A DNA stretch of 64,000 bases from Streptomyces sp. SID13726 (lineage in GTDB: Bacteria; Actinomycetota; Actinomycetes; Streptomycetales; Streptomycetaceae): contig NZ_JAAGLY010000014.1 of assembly GCF_010548375.1 (NCBI RefSeq), positions 182,506 to 246,505 of the forward strand, in the 5' to 3' direction. Below are positions 16,916-25,669 of the stretch, piece by piece. The position numbers were made by a program, and so were the translations under genes. Within the stretch, counting starts at the first letter, position 1, and every line of letters starts with the position of its first letter. The notes under the pieces are model-generated. The model did no database searches. It saw only the letters and a list, made by a program, of their open reading frames with translations, and was not told where the DNA came from.

Positions 16916-19117
16916 GTGGAGCCCACCGCCGACGGTCTTCTGGCGCGTGCGGCCCGTGAACTCGCTTCGCGGGCCGACGAGCTGTCCGGTGCGGTGGAAG
17001 CGTGTCTGCGGCATGAGCTCCCGGAGTTGTGGGAGGCCCCGGACGTGGCCCGGATGGCCACCGAGAACATCGCCGAGCACCTCGGCGCCGTGCTGGTCGG
17101 TCTGGCCTCCGGCACCGAACCGGGCCTGATCCGCCCGCCGCCCGCCGACGCGGAGCGCGCGCGGCGGCTGGCCCGGCACGGCACACCGCTGAGCACCATG
17201 CTGCGGGCCTTCCGGTTGGCGCAGGGCATCGTCCTCGACCGGCTCCTCGCCGAACTGCCCAGGCTCAGTGGCGATCCCGAGGAGGTCAACACTGCGGCTC
17301 GGGAGCTGATCGCGATGTCGACCGCCTACGTGGACCGCACCTCGGAGGAGGGCGTCGTGGCGTTCCAGGAGGAGCGCGACCGACGGCTGCGATGGCGGGC
17401 GGCCCTGGTGAATGAGGCCGGCCTGCGGATCGGCACCACCCTGGACATCGCCCGTACCACCCAGGAGCTTGCGGACTTCGTGAGCGAGTCCTTCGCGGAC
17501 GCCGTCACCATCGACCTGCTGGACGCCGTGCTCCAGGGACGGGACACCGCCGGGGAGGACCCGCTCAAGGTGCGGCGCATGGCCCAGGGGCCGACGGATG
17601 GGGCGGGGTGCGAACCGGCGATCGCCCATCTGTGTCCGGACGGCACACCCGCGGCGTACGCACTGCATGGCGGGCAACCGTCCCGGTACCAGGAGGTGAC
17701 GTCCTCGGACGGCCGGCCGGCGGCCTCCGCCCTGGTGCTGCCGTTGCGCGCCCGAAGTATCACGCTGGGCGTCGCGGAGTTCCTCAGGTGGCGTGACACC
17801 CCCGCCTACGACGACGAGGACGTGCTCCTCGCCCAGGAGATCGTGGCCCGGGCGGCGGTCGCCGTCGACAACGCCCGCCGCTACACACACGTCCGCGCCA
17901 CCGCTCTCACGCTCCAGCGCAGCCTGCTCCCGCGGCACGCGCCGCGGCAGTCGGCGGTGGAGATCGCCCACCGCTATCTGCCGGCCGGTTCGGAGGCCGG
18001 GGTGGGCGGCGACTGGTTCGACGTCATCCCGCTCTCCGGCGCCCGGGTGGCACTCGTGGTGGGCGACGTGGTCGGGCACGGCATCCACGCCGCCGCCACC
18101 ATGGGCCGGCTGCGGACCGCCGTCCGCCCCCTGGCCGACATCGATCTGCCGCCCGACGAACTCCTCACCCACCTGGACGACGTCGTGCTGCGGCTGTCGG
18201 CCGAAGCGGCCACCGCTCCCGACGCCGACACCGAGGGCGACATAGGCGCGACCTGCCTGTACGCGGTCTACGATCCCGTCACCCGCCGGTGCGCCCTCGC
18301 CAGAGCTGGGCATGTGCCGCCGGCGGTGCTCGTCGGGGACGGCACGGCGGAGCTGCTCGACCTGCCGGCCGGTCCGCCACTCGGTCTCGGCGGCCTGCCG
18401 TTCGAGGCCAGGGAGGTGGAACTGCCCGAGGGCAGCCTGATCGTCCTGTACACCGACGGGCTGATCGAGGCCCGTGACCACGACGTCGAGGCGGGTATGA
18501 GCTCGCTGAGGTCGGCCCTGCGGCCCGCCGCCTCCCTGGAGACGGTCTGTGACACCCTGCTCGAAGCCCTGCTGCCGCCCCGGCCGGACGACGACATCGC
18601 CCTGCTCCTCGCTCGCACGCGGGCGCTCGGCGCCGACCGCGTCGCCACCTGGGACGTGCCCGCCGATCCGGCCGCCGTCGCCCGGGCCCGTGCGGACGTC
18701 TCCCGACAGCTGGGTGCCTGGGGGCTGGACGAGCTGGACTTCACTGCGGAACTCGTGGCCAGCGAACTCGTCACGAACGCCGTCCGCTACGGCAGGCCCC
18801 CGATCGTGCTGCGTCTCATCCACGACCGGGCTCTGCTGTGTGAAGTGTCCGACGCCGGCAGCACCACTCCGCATCTGCGGCGGGCGCGTGCCTTCGACGA
18901 GGGCGGGCGGGGCCTGCTCCTGGTCGCCCAGCTCGCGGCGCACTGGGGCACCCGCCACGCCCGCTCGGGCAAGACGGTGTGGGCGGAGCTGAGCGAGTCC
19001 GCGAGGCTCCCGGCCATGGTGTTCGGCGACGGGTCCGAGGAGGACCTCGCGGGTGCCTCAGTCGGTTCCTGGCTGGACGAGTTTGAAGAAGAGCCGGGCG
19101 CCGGCCCGCTGCGCTGA
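16916..19117 (+). CDS. Multi-domain SpoIIE-type PP2C phosphatase with GAF and RsbW-like ATPase domains
   Basis: 733 residues, start GTG 16916, 44 bp after the IclR stop. Order: an N-terminal helical region (about 1-150) like RsbRD/PucR-type sensors, a GAF-like domain (about 165-325), a PP2C/SpoIIE domain (about 345-565) with GGDWFDVIPL and VGDVVGHGIHAAATMGRL, then a GHKL ATPase (about 575-705) with ELVTNAVRYG and DEGGRGLLLV. Such Streptomyces proteins are partner-switch regulators that dephosphorylate anti-anti-sigma factors and may also bind sigma factors. It has no catabolic link other than position. Its last 60 nt overlap the convergent amidohydrolase gene. Confidence 0.88.
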   Translation: MEPTADGLLARAARELASRADELSGAVEACLRHELPELWEAPDVARMATENIAEHLGAVLVGLASGTEPGLIRPPPADAERARRLARHGTPLSTMLRAFRLAQGIVLDRLLAELPRLSGDPEEVNTAARELIAMSTAYVDRTSEEGVVAFQEERDRRLRWRAALVNEAGLRIGTTLDIARTTQELADFVSESFADAVTIDLLDAVLQGRDTAGEDPLKVRRMAQGPTDGAGCEPAIAHLCPDGTPAAYALHGGQPSRYQEVTSSDGRPAASALVLPLRARSITLGVAEFLRWRDTPAYDDEDVLLAQEIVARAAVAVDNARRYTHVRATALTLQRSLLPRHAPRQSAVEIAHRYLPAGSEAGVGGDWFDVIPLSGARVALVVGDVVGHGIHAAATMGRLRTAVRPLADIDLPPDELLTHLDDVVLRLSAEAATAPDADTEGDIGATCLYAVYDPVTRRCALARAGHVPPAVLVGDGTAELLDLPAGPPLGLGGLPFEAREVELPEGSLIVLYTDGLIEARDHDVEAGMSSLRSALRPAASLETVCDTLLEALLPPRPDDDIALLLARTRALGADRVATWDVPADPAAVARARADVSRQLGAWGLDELDFTAELVASELVTNAVRYGRPPIVLRLIHDRALLCEVSDAGSTTPHLRRARAFDEGGRGLLLVAQLAAHWGTRHARSGKTVWAELSESARLPAMVFGDGSEEDLAGASVGSWLDEFEEEPGAGPLR

Positions 19118-20107
19118 GTTCCGCAGCCGCGCCGGGAGCGGCCGGGCCACGGCGGCGGGGGTGGGGGCGCCGGCCAGGCGGGGGAAGAGCGCTTCGGCGT
19201 TGGCGTGGTCGATCGCCCGCCGGATGTTCGGAGCGGTCTCGGCGTCGAGCCCGTTGGCGAAGTACTGGCCGGCGGCCGTGGGCGCGAAGGGCCAGTCGCT
19301 TCCGAACAGCACGTGCCCCGGGCGGGCGAAGGTGAGCAGCGTGGGCAGGGCGGCGGGGCTGGAGGACAGGGCGGTGTCGAAGTAGAAGCCGCGCAGGTCG
19401 TCGAGGATGTCGAGGGGGCTGCGCCCGGTGTCGGCGGCGATCGCGACGGCCATGCGGTGGGAGGCGTAGGGGACGAAGCCGCCCGCGTGGCTGAGGATGA
19501 AGCGGATGTGAGGATAGCGGCGCACGATCCCGTTGCGGACCAGGAGATAGGCGGCGCGGGTGGTGTCGAGCAGGAAGTCGGCCGCGAAGGGCGGGATGCC
19601 GTCGACGGCGGGTGCGGGCAGGTCGGCCGGGTGCACGAACACGACGGCGGCGTGGGTGTCGAGGACCCGCCACAGCGCGTCCTGGTCCTCCGCCCCCAGG
19701 TAGGCGCCCTGGTTGTTGGCGAGCAGGGTGACCCCGTCGGCGCCCAGTTCGGACAGGGCCCGCTCGGCCTCCTCGGCCGCTGCCTCCACGTCGGGCAGGG
19801 GGAGGGTGGCGAACCAGCCGAAGCGGTCGGGGTGGGAGAGGGCGAGGTCCGCGGAGAAGTCGTTGAGACGGCGGGCCAGGTCGGCGGCCTCGGCCGGGTC
19901 GGTGAGGAAAGCCGTGCCGGGCGTGGAGACGGAGAGGATCGCCGTCTCGGTGCCGAGCAGATCCATCAGCTCCAGTGCGGCTTCGGGGCTCCAGTCGGGC
20001 AGCGCCCGGCCGCCGGCGTCGGCGATGCCGGACTTGGCCAGGGCATCCCGGTAGAGACCGGGGACGAGGTGCTGGTGGACGTCGATACGACGGGGTGTGG
20101 TGGTCAT
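19058..20107 (-). CDS. ACMSD-family metal-dependent amidohydrolase/decarboxylase (second copy)
   Basis: 349-residue homologue of the protein at 3489. Metal ligands: HQH in IDVHQHLVP, His in VVFVHPADL, His in ILSHAGGF, Asp in FGSDWPF. ATG 20107 was chosen, as the longer frame overlaps the hydratase gene. It has a C-terminal extension of about 30 residues, rich in Arg/Ala, which overlaps the 3' end of the phosphatase gene. Third gene of the tetR-hydratase-amidohydrolase transcript, 79 bp after the hydratase. A likely role is decarboxylation of an aromatic acid ahead of ring hydroxylation, or of a ring-cleavage intermediate; sequence alone does not decide. Confidence 0.82.
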   Translation of the reverse strand: MTTTPRRIDVHQHLVPGLYRDALAKSGIADAGGRALPDWSPEAALELMDLLGTETAILSVSTPGTAFLTDPAEAADLARRLNDFSADLALSHPDRFGWFATLPLPDVEAAAEEAERALSELGADGVTLLANNQGAYLGAEDQDALWRVLDTHAAVVFVHPADLPAPAVDGIPPFAADFLLDTTRAAYLLVRNGIVRRYPHIRFILSHAGGFVPYASHRMAVAIAADTGRSPLDILDDLRGFYFDTALSSSPAALPTLLTFARPGHVLFGSDWPFAPTAAGQYFANGLDAETAPNIRRAIDHANAEALFPRLAGAPTPAAVARPLPARLRNSAQRAGARLFFKLVQPGTD

Positions 20108-20186
20108 GCGGCGACTCTTTCGGGATGCTGACGGCGTTAGTTGTGAGGCATTCGGTGCTCGGGCACTCGGTACTCGGCACGACGGT

Positions 20187-20975
20187 TCAGACGAAGGCCA
20201 CCGACACTGTGCCGAGGCCGCCGAAGCGGGCCTCCACCTTCTGTCCGGCGGTGACATGGGGGGCGGTGGTCATCGCGCCGGGCAGGATCACGTGCCCGGG
20301 CTCTAGGCCGCCGCCGAAGGCGCTGAGAGCGCGGGCGAGCCAGGCAACGGCGGCGGCCGGATGGCCCAGCACCTCCCTGCTGCTTCCGGCGGCGACGTGC
20401 TCCCCGTCCACGATCAGATCGACGGGGACGGAGGCGAGGTCCGGCGCGTCCGCGAGCCGCGTCCACGGGCCGCAGACGAGTCCGGCGGAGCTGGCGTTGT
20501 CGGCGACCGTGTCGACCAGGGTGATCCGCCAGTCCCGGATCCGGCTGTCGACGATCTCCAGCGCGGGCGCCACCGCGTCGGTGGCCGCCAGGACCTCCTC
20601 GACGGTGACATCCGGACCTTGCAGGGGCTGGGCAAGCCGGAAGCAGATCTCGGGTTCGACGCGCGGCGCGCAATAGCGTGCGGCGCGTACGGCGGTTCCG
20701 TCGCGGAGGACCATGTCGTCGAGGAGGTGCCCGAAGTCCGGTTCGTCGACGCCGAGCAGCTCCCGCATGGCGGCCGAGGTGAGGCCCACTTTGTGACCGA
20801 TGACGGTGGCGCCGTCGGCCACCCGCCAGGAGATGTTGTCCCGCTGCACGGCGTAGGCGCCTGCCAGGTCCAGGCGGGGCAGCAGGGCGGACAGCGGATT
20901 GACCGGCGCAGCCTGCTGTTCGGCCTCCCGCAGCAAGCGGGCGGCCTCCTCGCCCTGGACATACGTCAGGTTCAT
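20187..20975 (-). CDS. 2-keto-4-pentenoate hydratase-like protein (second copy)
   Basis: 262 residues, MhpD/fumarylacetoacetase-like fold: GHKVGLTSAAMRELLGV, DFGHLLDDM, PRVEPEICFRL and LEIVDSRIRDW align with the mhpD product at 15212, but the two differ widely elsewhere, so this is not a recent duplicate. It would hydrate the dienoate made by the hydrolase at 23331. The ATG overlaps the stop of the TetR gene (ATGA). The aldolase and dehydrogenase needed next are present only in the mhp operon at 13261-15215. Confidence 0.88.
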   Translation of the reverse strand: MNLTYVQGEEAARLLREAEQQAAPVNPLSALLPRLDLAGAYAVQRDNISWRVADGATVIGHKVGLTSAAMRELLGVDEPDFGHLLDDMVLRDGTAVRAARYCAPRVEPEICFRLAQPLQGPDVTVEEVLAATDAVAPALEIVDSRIRDWRITLVDTVADNASSAGLVCGPWTRLADAPDLASVPVDLIVDGEHVAAGSSREVLGHPAAAVAWLARALSAFGGGLEPGHVILPGAMTTAPHVTAGQKVEARFGGLGTVSVAFV

Positions 20976-21604
20976 CTCTTGCTCCCTTCCGCGAGACGGC
21001 TCGCCGCGTCGAACACCAACTGCGCGTGCAACTGGAACAGAGCCACCAGGTCAACCGCGTCGCCGTGCATCTCCCGGTGGGCGAACAGACCGTCGGCGCT
21101 CGCGACCGCGTAGGCGGTGAGGGTGACCACGGCCTCCTCGTCCAGGTCCGGGAAGAGGTTCCTGACCACCTCCTCAACCCGCCGCAGGGACACGTCGCGG
21201 ACACGGAGGAAGACCGTGCGTCCCCGAGGTTCGGTGGGGCGCCGTTCCAAGGCGATCATCAGGCCCAGCCGGAGGAAGTCCGGTGCGTCGGTGAGGGACC
21301 TCGCGACATTGACGGCCATGGCCGTGGCCTGCTCCAGCGGGGTGCCGGTGCGGTCGGCGGGGAGTTCGACGGTCTTCACCCAAGCCTCGAAGCTGCGCTC
21401 GATGACTGCGGCGATCAGGTCGTCCTTGTCCTTGAAGTGCCAGTAGATCGAGCTGGCGGGCAGTCCGCACTTGGCGCTCACGGCGGCGATCGACGTGCCC
21501 TCGTACCCGCGCTCGCCCGCGATCTCCACCGTCGCGTCGAGGATGCGCTGCCGCGACTCCACGCCGTTCGCGCGCTTCTTGCGCGCCGTCGGCAGCCTGG
21601 TCAT
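20972..21604 (-). CDS. TetR-family regulator of the second meta-cleavage module
   Basis: 210-residue TetR repressor. The helix-turn-helix TSIAAVSAKCGLPASSIYWHF lies at about residues 37-57, after a basic N-terminus TARKKRANGVESRQRIL. ATG 21604 with GAGGCGGG upstream is used rather than the longer in-frame start. It heads the tetR-hydratase-amidohydrolase transcript and is divergent from the monooxygenase-hydrolase-dioxygenase genes. A nested palindrome at 21662-21693 lies between them, 58 bp from its start, and is the likely binding site for both promoters. Confidence 0.9.
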   Translation of the reverse strand: MTRLPTARKKRANGVESRQRILDATVEIAGERGYEGTSIAAVSAKCGLPASSIYWHFKDKDDLIAAVIERSFEAWVKTVELPADRTGTPLEQATAMAVNVARSLTDAPDFLRLGLMIALERRPTEPRGRTVFLRVRDVSLRRVEEVVRNLFPDLDEEAVVTLTAYAVASADGLFAHREMHGDAVDLVALFQLHAQLVFDAASRLAEGSKR

Positions 21605-21661
21605 GGGACCCGCCTCGTTCCTCGTCCTCGGCACTTGACCGTCTACCCCATCCACCCTACC

Positions 21662-21693
21662 GTAGCGAATGTTCCAATTGGAATAAACGCTAC
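21662..21693. promoter_or_regulatory. Nested palindromic operator, likely TetR site
   Basis: Outer arms GTAGCG (21662-21667) and CGCTAC (21688-21693), with the perfect 12-bp palindrome TTCCAATTGGAA (21672-21683) on exactly the same dyad axis. It sits in the 128-bp gap between the divergent TetR and monooxygenase genes. The AT-rich core stands out in this GC-rich DNA. Confidence 0.8.
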
Positions 21694-21732
21694 AGCAAGA
21701 GCCGCTAACAGGGACGACAGTGAGGCGAGCCG

Positions 21733-23322
21733 GTGAATGAGATCAGAGCTGAGGGCGACGCGTACGACGTGGCGGTGATCGGCTACGGGCCGACCGGTGT
21801 GACCGCCGCGAACCTCCTGGGGGCGATGGGCCTCAGGGTGGTCGTGCTGGAGCGGGACGCCGAGGTGTTCTCCCGCGCGCGGGCGATCTCCACGGACGAG
21901 GAGGTCATCCGGATCTGGCAGCGCGTCGGCCTCGCCGACCGGCTCAAGCAGGACATGCTCGCCGAGCGCCCGCTGGACTTCGTGGACGCGCGGGGGCGGA
22001 CCTTCCTCAGCGCCTGCCCCAGCCCGCGCGGACACGGCCACCCGCCGCAGATGTTCATCTACCAGCCGGCCCTGGAGCAGGTCCTGCGCGAGGGCGTGGA
22101 CCGCTACCCGAACGTCGAGATCCTGCTGCGCCACGAGTGCCTGCGGCTGACGCAGAACGCCGAGGGCGCCGAGCTGACCGTCCTGAACACCGAGGGCGAC
22201 TCCGTGCAGCGCCTGCACGCGAAGTACGTGATCGCGGCCGACGGCGGCTCCAGCCTCACCCGCGCCCAGCTGAACGTGGGGTACGAGGGACGGACGTACG
22301 AGGACCGCTGGGTCGTCATCGACACCGAGATGCTGAAGCCCTGGCCGGACCACGACCGGCTGCGCTTCCGCTGCGACCCCGCGCGCCCCGCGGTCGACTG
22401 CCCGACCCCGCTGGGCCACCACCGCTGGGAGTTCCCGATCCTCCCTGGCGACGACGAGAAGTACCTGGTCACCGATGACGCGATCCACGCGATGATCGCC
22501 AAGTACGGCATCGGCCCGGACCAGGTGAAGATCCTGCGTGCCACGGTCTACAGCCACCACGTCCGCTTCGCCGCCCGCTTCCGGGTCGGCCGGGTCTTCC
22601 TCGCCGGGGACGCGGCGCACGCCATGCCGCCGTGGATCGGCCAGGGCATGGCGGCGGGCGTCCGCGACGCGGCCAACCTGTGCTGGAAGCTCGCCGCCGT
22701 CCTGCGCGGCGAACTGCCCGAGACGGTCCTCGACTCCTACGAGGCCGAACGGAAGCCGCACGTCAAGGAGATCACCAAGCGCGCGGTCTTCGTCGGACGG
22801 ATCATCACCGAACGACGGGTGCCCGCAGCCCGCGCCCGGGACACCACGTTGCGCGCGCTGCGTTGGGCGACCGGCATCAACTCCCGTCTGGTGGACTCCA
22901 ACTGGATACCCGTCGCCCACTACGCCAAGGGATTCCAGGCCCACCCGCGCACCAGGTCCTCCGGTAAACAGCTCCCGCAGCCCTGGGTCACCGACTCCTC
23001 CGGCACCCGGGTGCGCCTGGACGACGTGCTCGCCGGCCGCTGGCTGTTGCTCCATGTCGGTCTGCCCCGACCGCAGTTGCCCTGGGATCGTGCGGGCGTG
23101 CCCTCGCTGGCCGTCCTGCCGGCGGGTTCCCGCCCGGTGGAGGACGCGGTCGTCGACAGTGAGGGCGTCCTGCTGCCCTGGCTGACCGACCACGGTGCGG
23201 CCGTCGTCGCCCTGCGCCCCGACGCTTACGTCTACGCCGCCGCCGACGTGGGCGCGCAACTCCCGCAGCCGCCCGCCGGGTTCGCGCCGCTCTCGCCCAC
23301 GACCGCTTCGACCGCCCAGTGA
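21733..23322 (+). CDS. FAD-dependent aromatic monooxygenase (MhpA-like, second copy)
   Basis: 529-residue class A flavin hydroxylase: VAVIGYGPTGVTAANLLG near the N-terminus, AADGGSS, and VFLAGDAAHAMPPWIGQG near residue 300. Clearly the same family as the protein at 9690 but quite divergent, so the substrate probably differs. GTG 21733 is the start. First gene of a plus-strand operon with the hydrolase and dioxygenase, under the operator at 21662. It should make the catechol cleaved by the dioxygenase at 24191. Confidence 0.88.
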   Translation: MNEIRAEGDAYDVAVIGYGPTGVTAANLLGAMGLRVVVLERDAEVFSRARAISTDEEVIRIWQRVGLADRLKQDMLAERPLDFVDARGRTFLSACPSPRGHGHPPQMFIYQPALEQVLREGVDRYPNVEILLRHECLRLTQNAEGAELTVLNTEGDSVQRLHAKYVIAADGGSSLTRAQLNVGYEGRTYEDRWVVIDTEMLKPWPDHDRLRFRCDPARPAVDCPTPLGHHRWEFPILPGDDEKYLVTDDAIHAMIAKYGIGPDQVKILRATVYSHHVRFAARFRVGRVFLAGDAAHAMPPWIGQGMAAGVRDAANLCWKLAAVLRGELPETVLDSYEAERKPHVKEITKRAVFVGRIITERRVPAARARDTTLRALRWATGINSRLVDSNWIPVAHYAKGFQAHPRTRSSGKQLPQPWVTDSSGTRVRLDDVLAGRWLLLHVGLPRPQLPWDRAGVPSLAVLPAGSRPVEDAVVDSEGVLLPWLTDHGAAVVALRPDAYVYAAADVGAQLPQPPAGFAPLSPTTASTAQ

Positions 23323-23330
23323 GGACCGCC

Positions 23331-24194
23331 ATGACCACGCACATCGCACCGCCCCCGATGCGGGAGTCGCTGCTCGACGTCGCCGGTAAGAAGATCTTCG
23401 TCGCGGAGACCGGGGACGGCCCGCCCGTCCTGCTGCTGCATGGTGGTGGGCCCGGCGCCTCGGGGGTGGCCAACTACTCCCGCAATATCGCCGAGTTGGC
23501 GAAGGAGTTCCGGGTGATCGTGCCCGACCTGCCCGGCTACGGCCGCAGCAGCAAGGGCATCAATCCTGGCGACCCCTTCGGCGCCCTGGCGGCCGGTATC
23601 CGTGGCGCCATGGACCAACTCGGCCTGGAGAAAGCCCACTTCGTCGGCAACTCCTACGGCGGTGCCTGTGCCCTTCGGCTCGCCCTGGACACCCCCGACC
23701 GGGTCGACCGCATGGTCCTCATGGGCCCCGGCGGCATCGGCACCACCCGTGCGCTGCCCACACCGGGCCTGAACTCCCTGCTGAACTACTACACCGGGGA
23801 CGGCCCGTCGCGGCTGAAGCTGGAGAAGTTCATCCGCAACTACCTCGTCTTCAACGCAGCCCAGGTGCCCGACTCCGTCATCGACGCCCGCTACCGGGAC
23901 AGCATCGACCCCGAGGTGGTCGCCGATCCGCCGCTCAGGCGCCCCAAGTCGGTGGGTGCCCTGTGGAAGATGGACTTCACCCGCGACAAGCGCCTGAGCC
24001 GCCTGGCCGTGCCCACCCTGGTCCTGTGGGGCGGCGCCGACAAGGTCAACCGGCCCACCGGCGGCCGCATGCTGGCCGACCGCATGCCCAACTGCGACCT
24101 CTACGAGGTCGCCAACACCGGCCACTGGGTGCAGTGGGAGCGCGCCGACCTCTTCAACCGGCTCTGCGCCGACTTCCTGGCGGACCGACGATGA
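23331..24194 (+). CDS. Meta-cleavage product hydrolase (alpha/beta hydrolase)
   Basis: 287 residues. LLHGGGPGASGVANY forms the oxyanion loop, the nucleophile is in VGNSYGGA, the acid in WGGADKVN and the His in NTGHWVQWERAD. The HGGGPGA and GNS-x-GG motifs are typical of BphD/HsaD-type hydrolases acting on 2-hydroxy-6-oxo-dienoates. ATG 23331 with AGGA upstream is preferred to GTG 23319. The stop overlaps the dioxygenase start (ATGA). A hydrolase rather than a semialdehyde dehydrogenase implies a 3-substituted catechol substrate. Confidence 0.9.
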   Translation: MTTHIAPPPMRESLLDVAGKKIFVAETGDGPPVLLLHGGGPGASGVANYSRNIAELAKEFRVIVPDLPGYGRSSKGINPGDPFGALAAGIRGAMDQLGLEKAHFVGNSYGGACALRLALDTPDRVDRMVLMGPGGIGTTRALPTPGLNSLLNYYTGDGPSRLKLEKFIRNYLVFNAAQVPDSVIDARYRDSIDPEVVADPPLRRPKSVGALWKMDFTRDKRLSRLAVPTLVLWGGADKVNRPTGGRMLADRMPNCDLYEVANTGHWVQWERADLFNRLCADFLADRR

Positions 24195-25204
24195 ACACCT
24201 ACGACGCCTCCTCCGTCTTCGGCGCGGTCCACCTCGGGTACATCGTCGTCGAGACCGAGCGCTTCGCCGACTGGCGCCGCTTCGGCACCGACGCCATCGG
24301 GATGCACTGCGACGAACTCGACACCGGCCTGATGCGGTTCCGGCTCGACGGCCAGGAGTGCCGCTTCCTGCTGCGGCGGGGACCGGCCGAGGACGTCGTG
24401 GTGACCGGCTGGCACATCGACGACCACGCGACCTTCGAGCGGATCGAGGCCCGGGTCCGCGCCCACGGCGTGCCCGTCGTCGAGGGCACTGCCGAGGAGG
24501 CTGAGCAGCGGGGCGTGGAACGCCTCCTGCGGTTCCCGGGGCCCAAGGGCATCACCCAGGAGATCTACACCACCCCGGTCATCTCGGCCGAACCCTTGAG
24601 GATGCTCGCCTCCGGCTGGGTCACCGGGGATTCCGGGATGGGGCATGTCGCGATCACCTCGGCCAGACCGGCCCTGATGCGCGGCTACTTCGACACGGTC
24701 TTCGACGCCCGCCTCACTGACTTCATCGACGAGACCATCAGCGGTGTCAAGCTCAAGATCCGCTTCCTGCGGGTCAACGAACGCCACCACTCCATCGCCA
24801 TCGCCGCCGTGCGCGGCCTGCCGATCGACCCGATCCGCACTCGGGTGCAGCACCTCAACATCCAGGCGGCGAGCCTGGACGATGTGGCACAGAGCTACCA
24901 GCGCGTGTGCGAACTCGGCTTCGACATGGCCCTGTCGGTGGGACAGCACACCAACGACAAGGAACTCTCCTACTACGCCCGCACCCCCTCGGGCTTCGAG
25001 TGGGAGGTCGGCTGGAACCCGATCGTCATCGACGAGTCGACTTGGGAACCCTCCACCCACCAGGGCATCAGCATCTGGGGCCATCTCCCGGTCGGCCAGA
25101 CCATCGTCGACAAGCTCGACCAGTTCCGCCTCGGCGCCCGCTCCCTCGCGCGCCCCGAGAAGACCGTGCCCGCGCTGAGCGGCGCGGGCATCCCCGACGA
25201 CTGA
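24191..25204 (+). CDS. VOC-family (type I) extradiol catechol dioxygenase
   Basis: 337 residues, two-domain vicinal-oxygen-chelate fold like BphC/HsaC. The Fe(II) ligands can be placed as His in MGHVAITSA (about 155), His in RVQHLNIQ (about 220) and Glu in SGFEWEVG (about 270). Last gene of the 21733-25204 operon, coupled to the hydrolase by an ATGA overlap. It is unrelated in fold to the LigB-type MhpB at 11335, so the island carries two independently evolved ring-cleaving enzymes. The substrate is likely a 3-substituted catechol. Confidence 0.9.
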   Translation: MNTYDASSVFGAVHLGYIVVETERFADWRRFGTDAIGMHCDELDTGLMRFRLDGQECRFLLRRGPAEDVVVTGWHIDDHATFERIEARVRAHGVPVVEGTAEEAEQRGVERLLRFPGPKGITQEIYTTPVISAEPLRMLASGWVTGDSGMGHVAITSARPALMRGYFDTVFDARLTDFIDETISGVKLKIRFLRVNERHHSIAIAAVRGLPIDPIRTRVQHLNIQAASLDDVAQSYQRVCELGFDMALSVGQHTNDKELSYYARTPSGFEWEVGWNPIVIDESTWEPSTHQGISIWGHLPVGQTIVDKLDQFRLGARSLARPEKTVPALSGAGIPDD

Positions 25205-25312
25205 CGGGAACGGGCCGGACCGCCCCTGCGGCGGTCCGGCCCCACCGCGTCCCCCGCGACACCGTGTCGTCATCCCGCCTGGCTGTCATGCTCTGATCAC
25301 AAAGGCAACTCG

Positions 25313-25669
25313 ATGTCCCACCATCTCCGCCCGCCGCTCGGCGGTCCGCCCCGCCCGGTCGAGTCCGACCCCGCGGTCGAACTGGACCGGATACGCACCG
25401 CCCAACTCGCTCTGCGCCGCCGGTTCATGGCACTCAACGGCGGCGGCTTCGTCGTCACGACCCTCCTGGCCGTCATCGGCGGACGCCCGCTGGCCATGGG
25501 GGTGCCGGGAGGCCCGAACCTGGGCCTGGCGCTGTGTCTCCTACAGGTCGCTCTCCTGGCCGTGTCGGCCTGTCTGTACGACCGTGCCTCGTGCCGTACA
25601 TCGGACGCGAGGGTGGACCGGGTACGAGCACACACCGCCCTCCTCGTACAGCCGGAGCGAGGCCGGTGA
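25313..25669 (+). CDS. DUF485-like small membrane protein
   Basis: 118 residues, two predicted membrane segments (about 40-60 and 70-90) with RRRFMALNGGGF just ahead of the first. Small proteins of this type usually precede cation/acetate symporters of the SSS family, as YjcH does ActP, and that is the case here: the stop overlaps the GTG of the symporter (GTGA). AAAGG-like ribosome site upstream of the ATG. The C-terminal 25 residues are polar and Arg-rich. Exact role of the partner is not established. Confidence 0.75.
   Translation: MSHHLRPPLGGPPRPVESDPAVELDRIRTAQLALRRRFMALNGGGFVVTTLLAVIGGRPLAMGVPGGPNLGLALCLLQVALLAVSACLYDRASCRTSDARVDRVRAHTALLVQPERGR

Noticed and set aside
16718..18958. 746-codon minus-strand frame across the PP2C phosphatase gene
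   Set aside because: Shadow of the phosphatase; no recognisable domain, no ribosome site, and the plus-strand product has all domain motifs.
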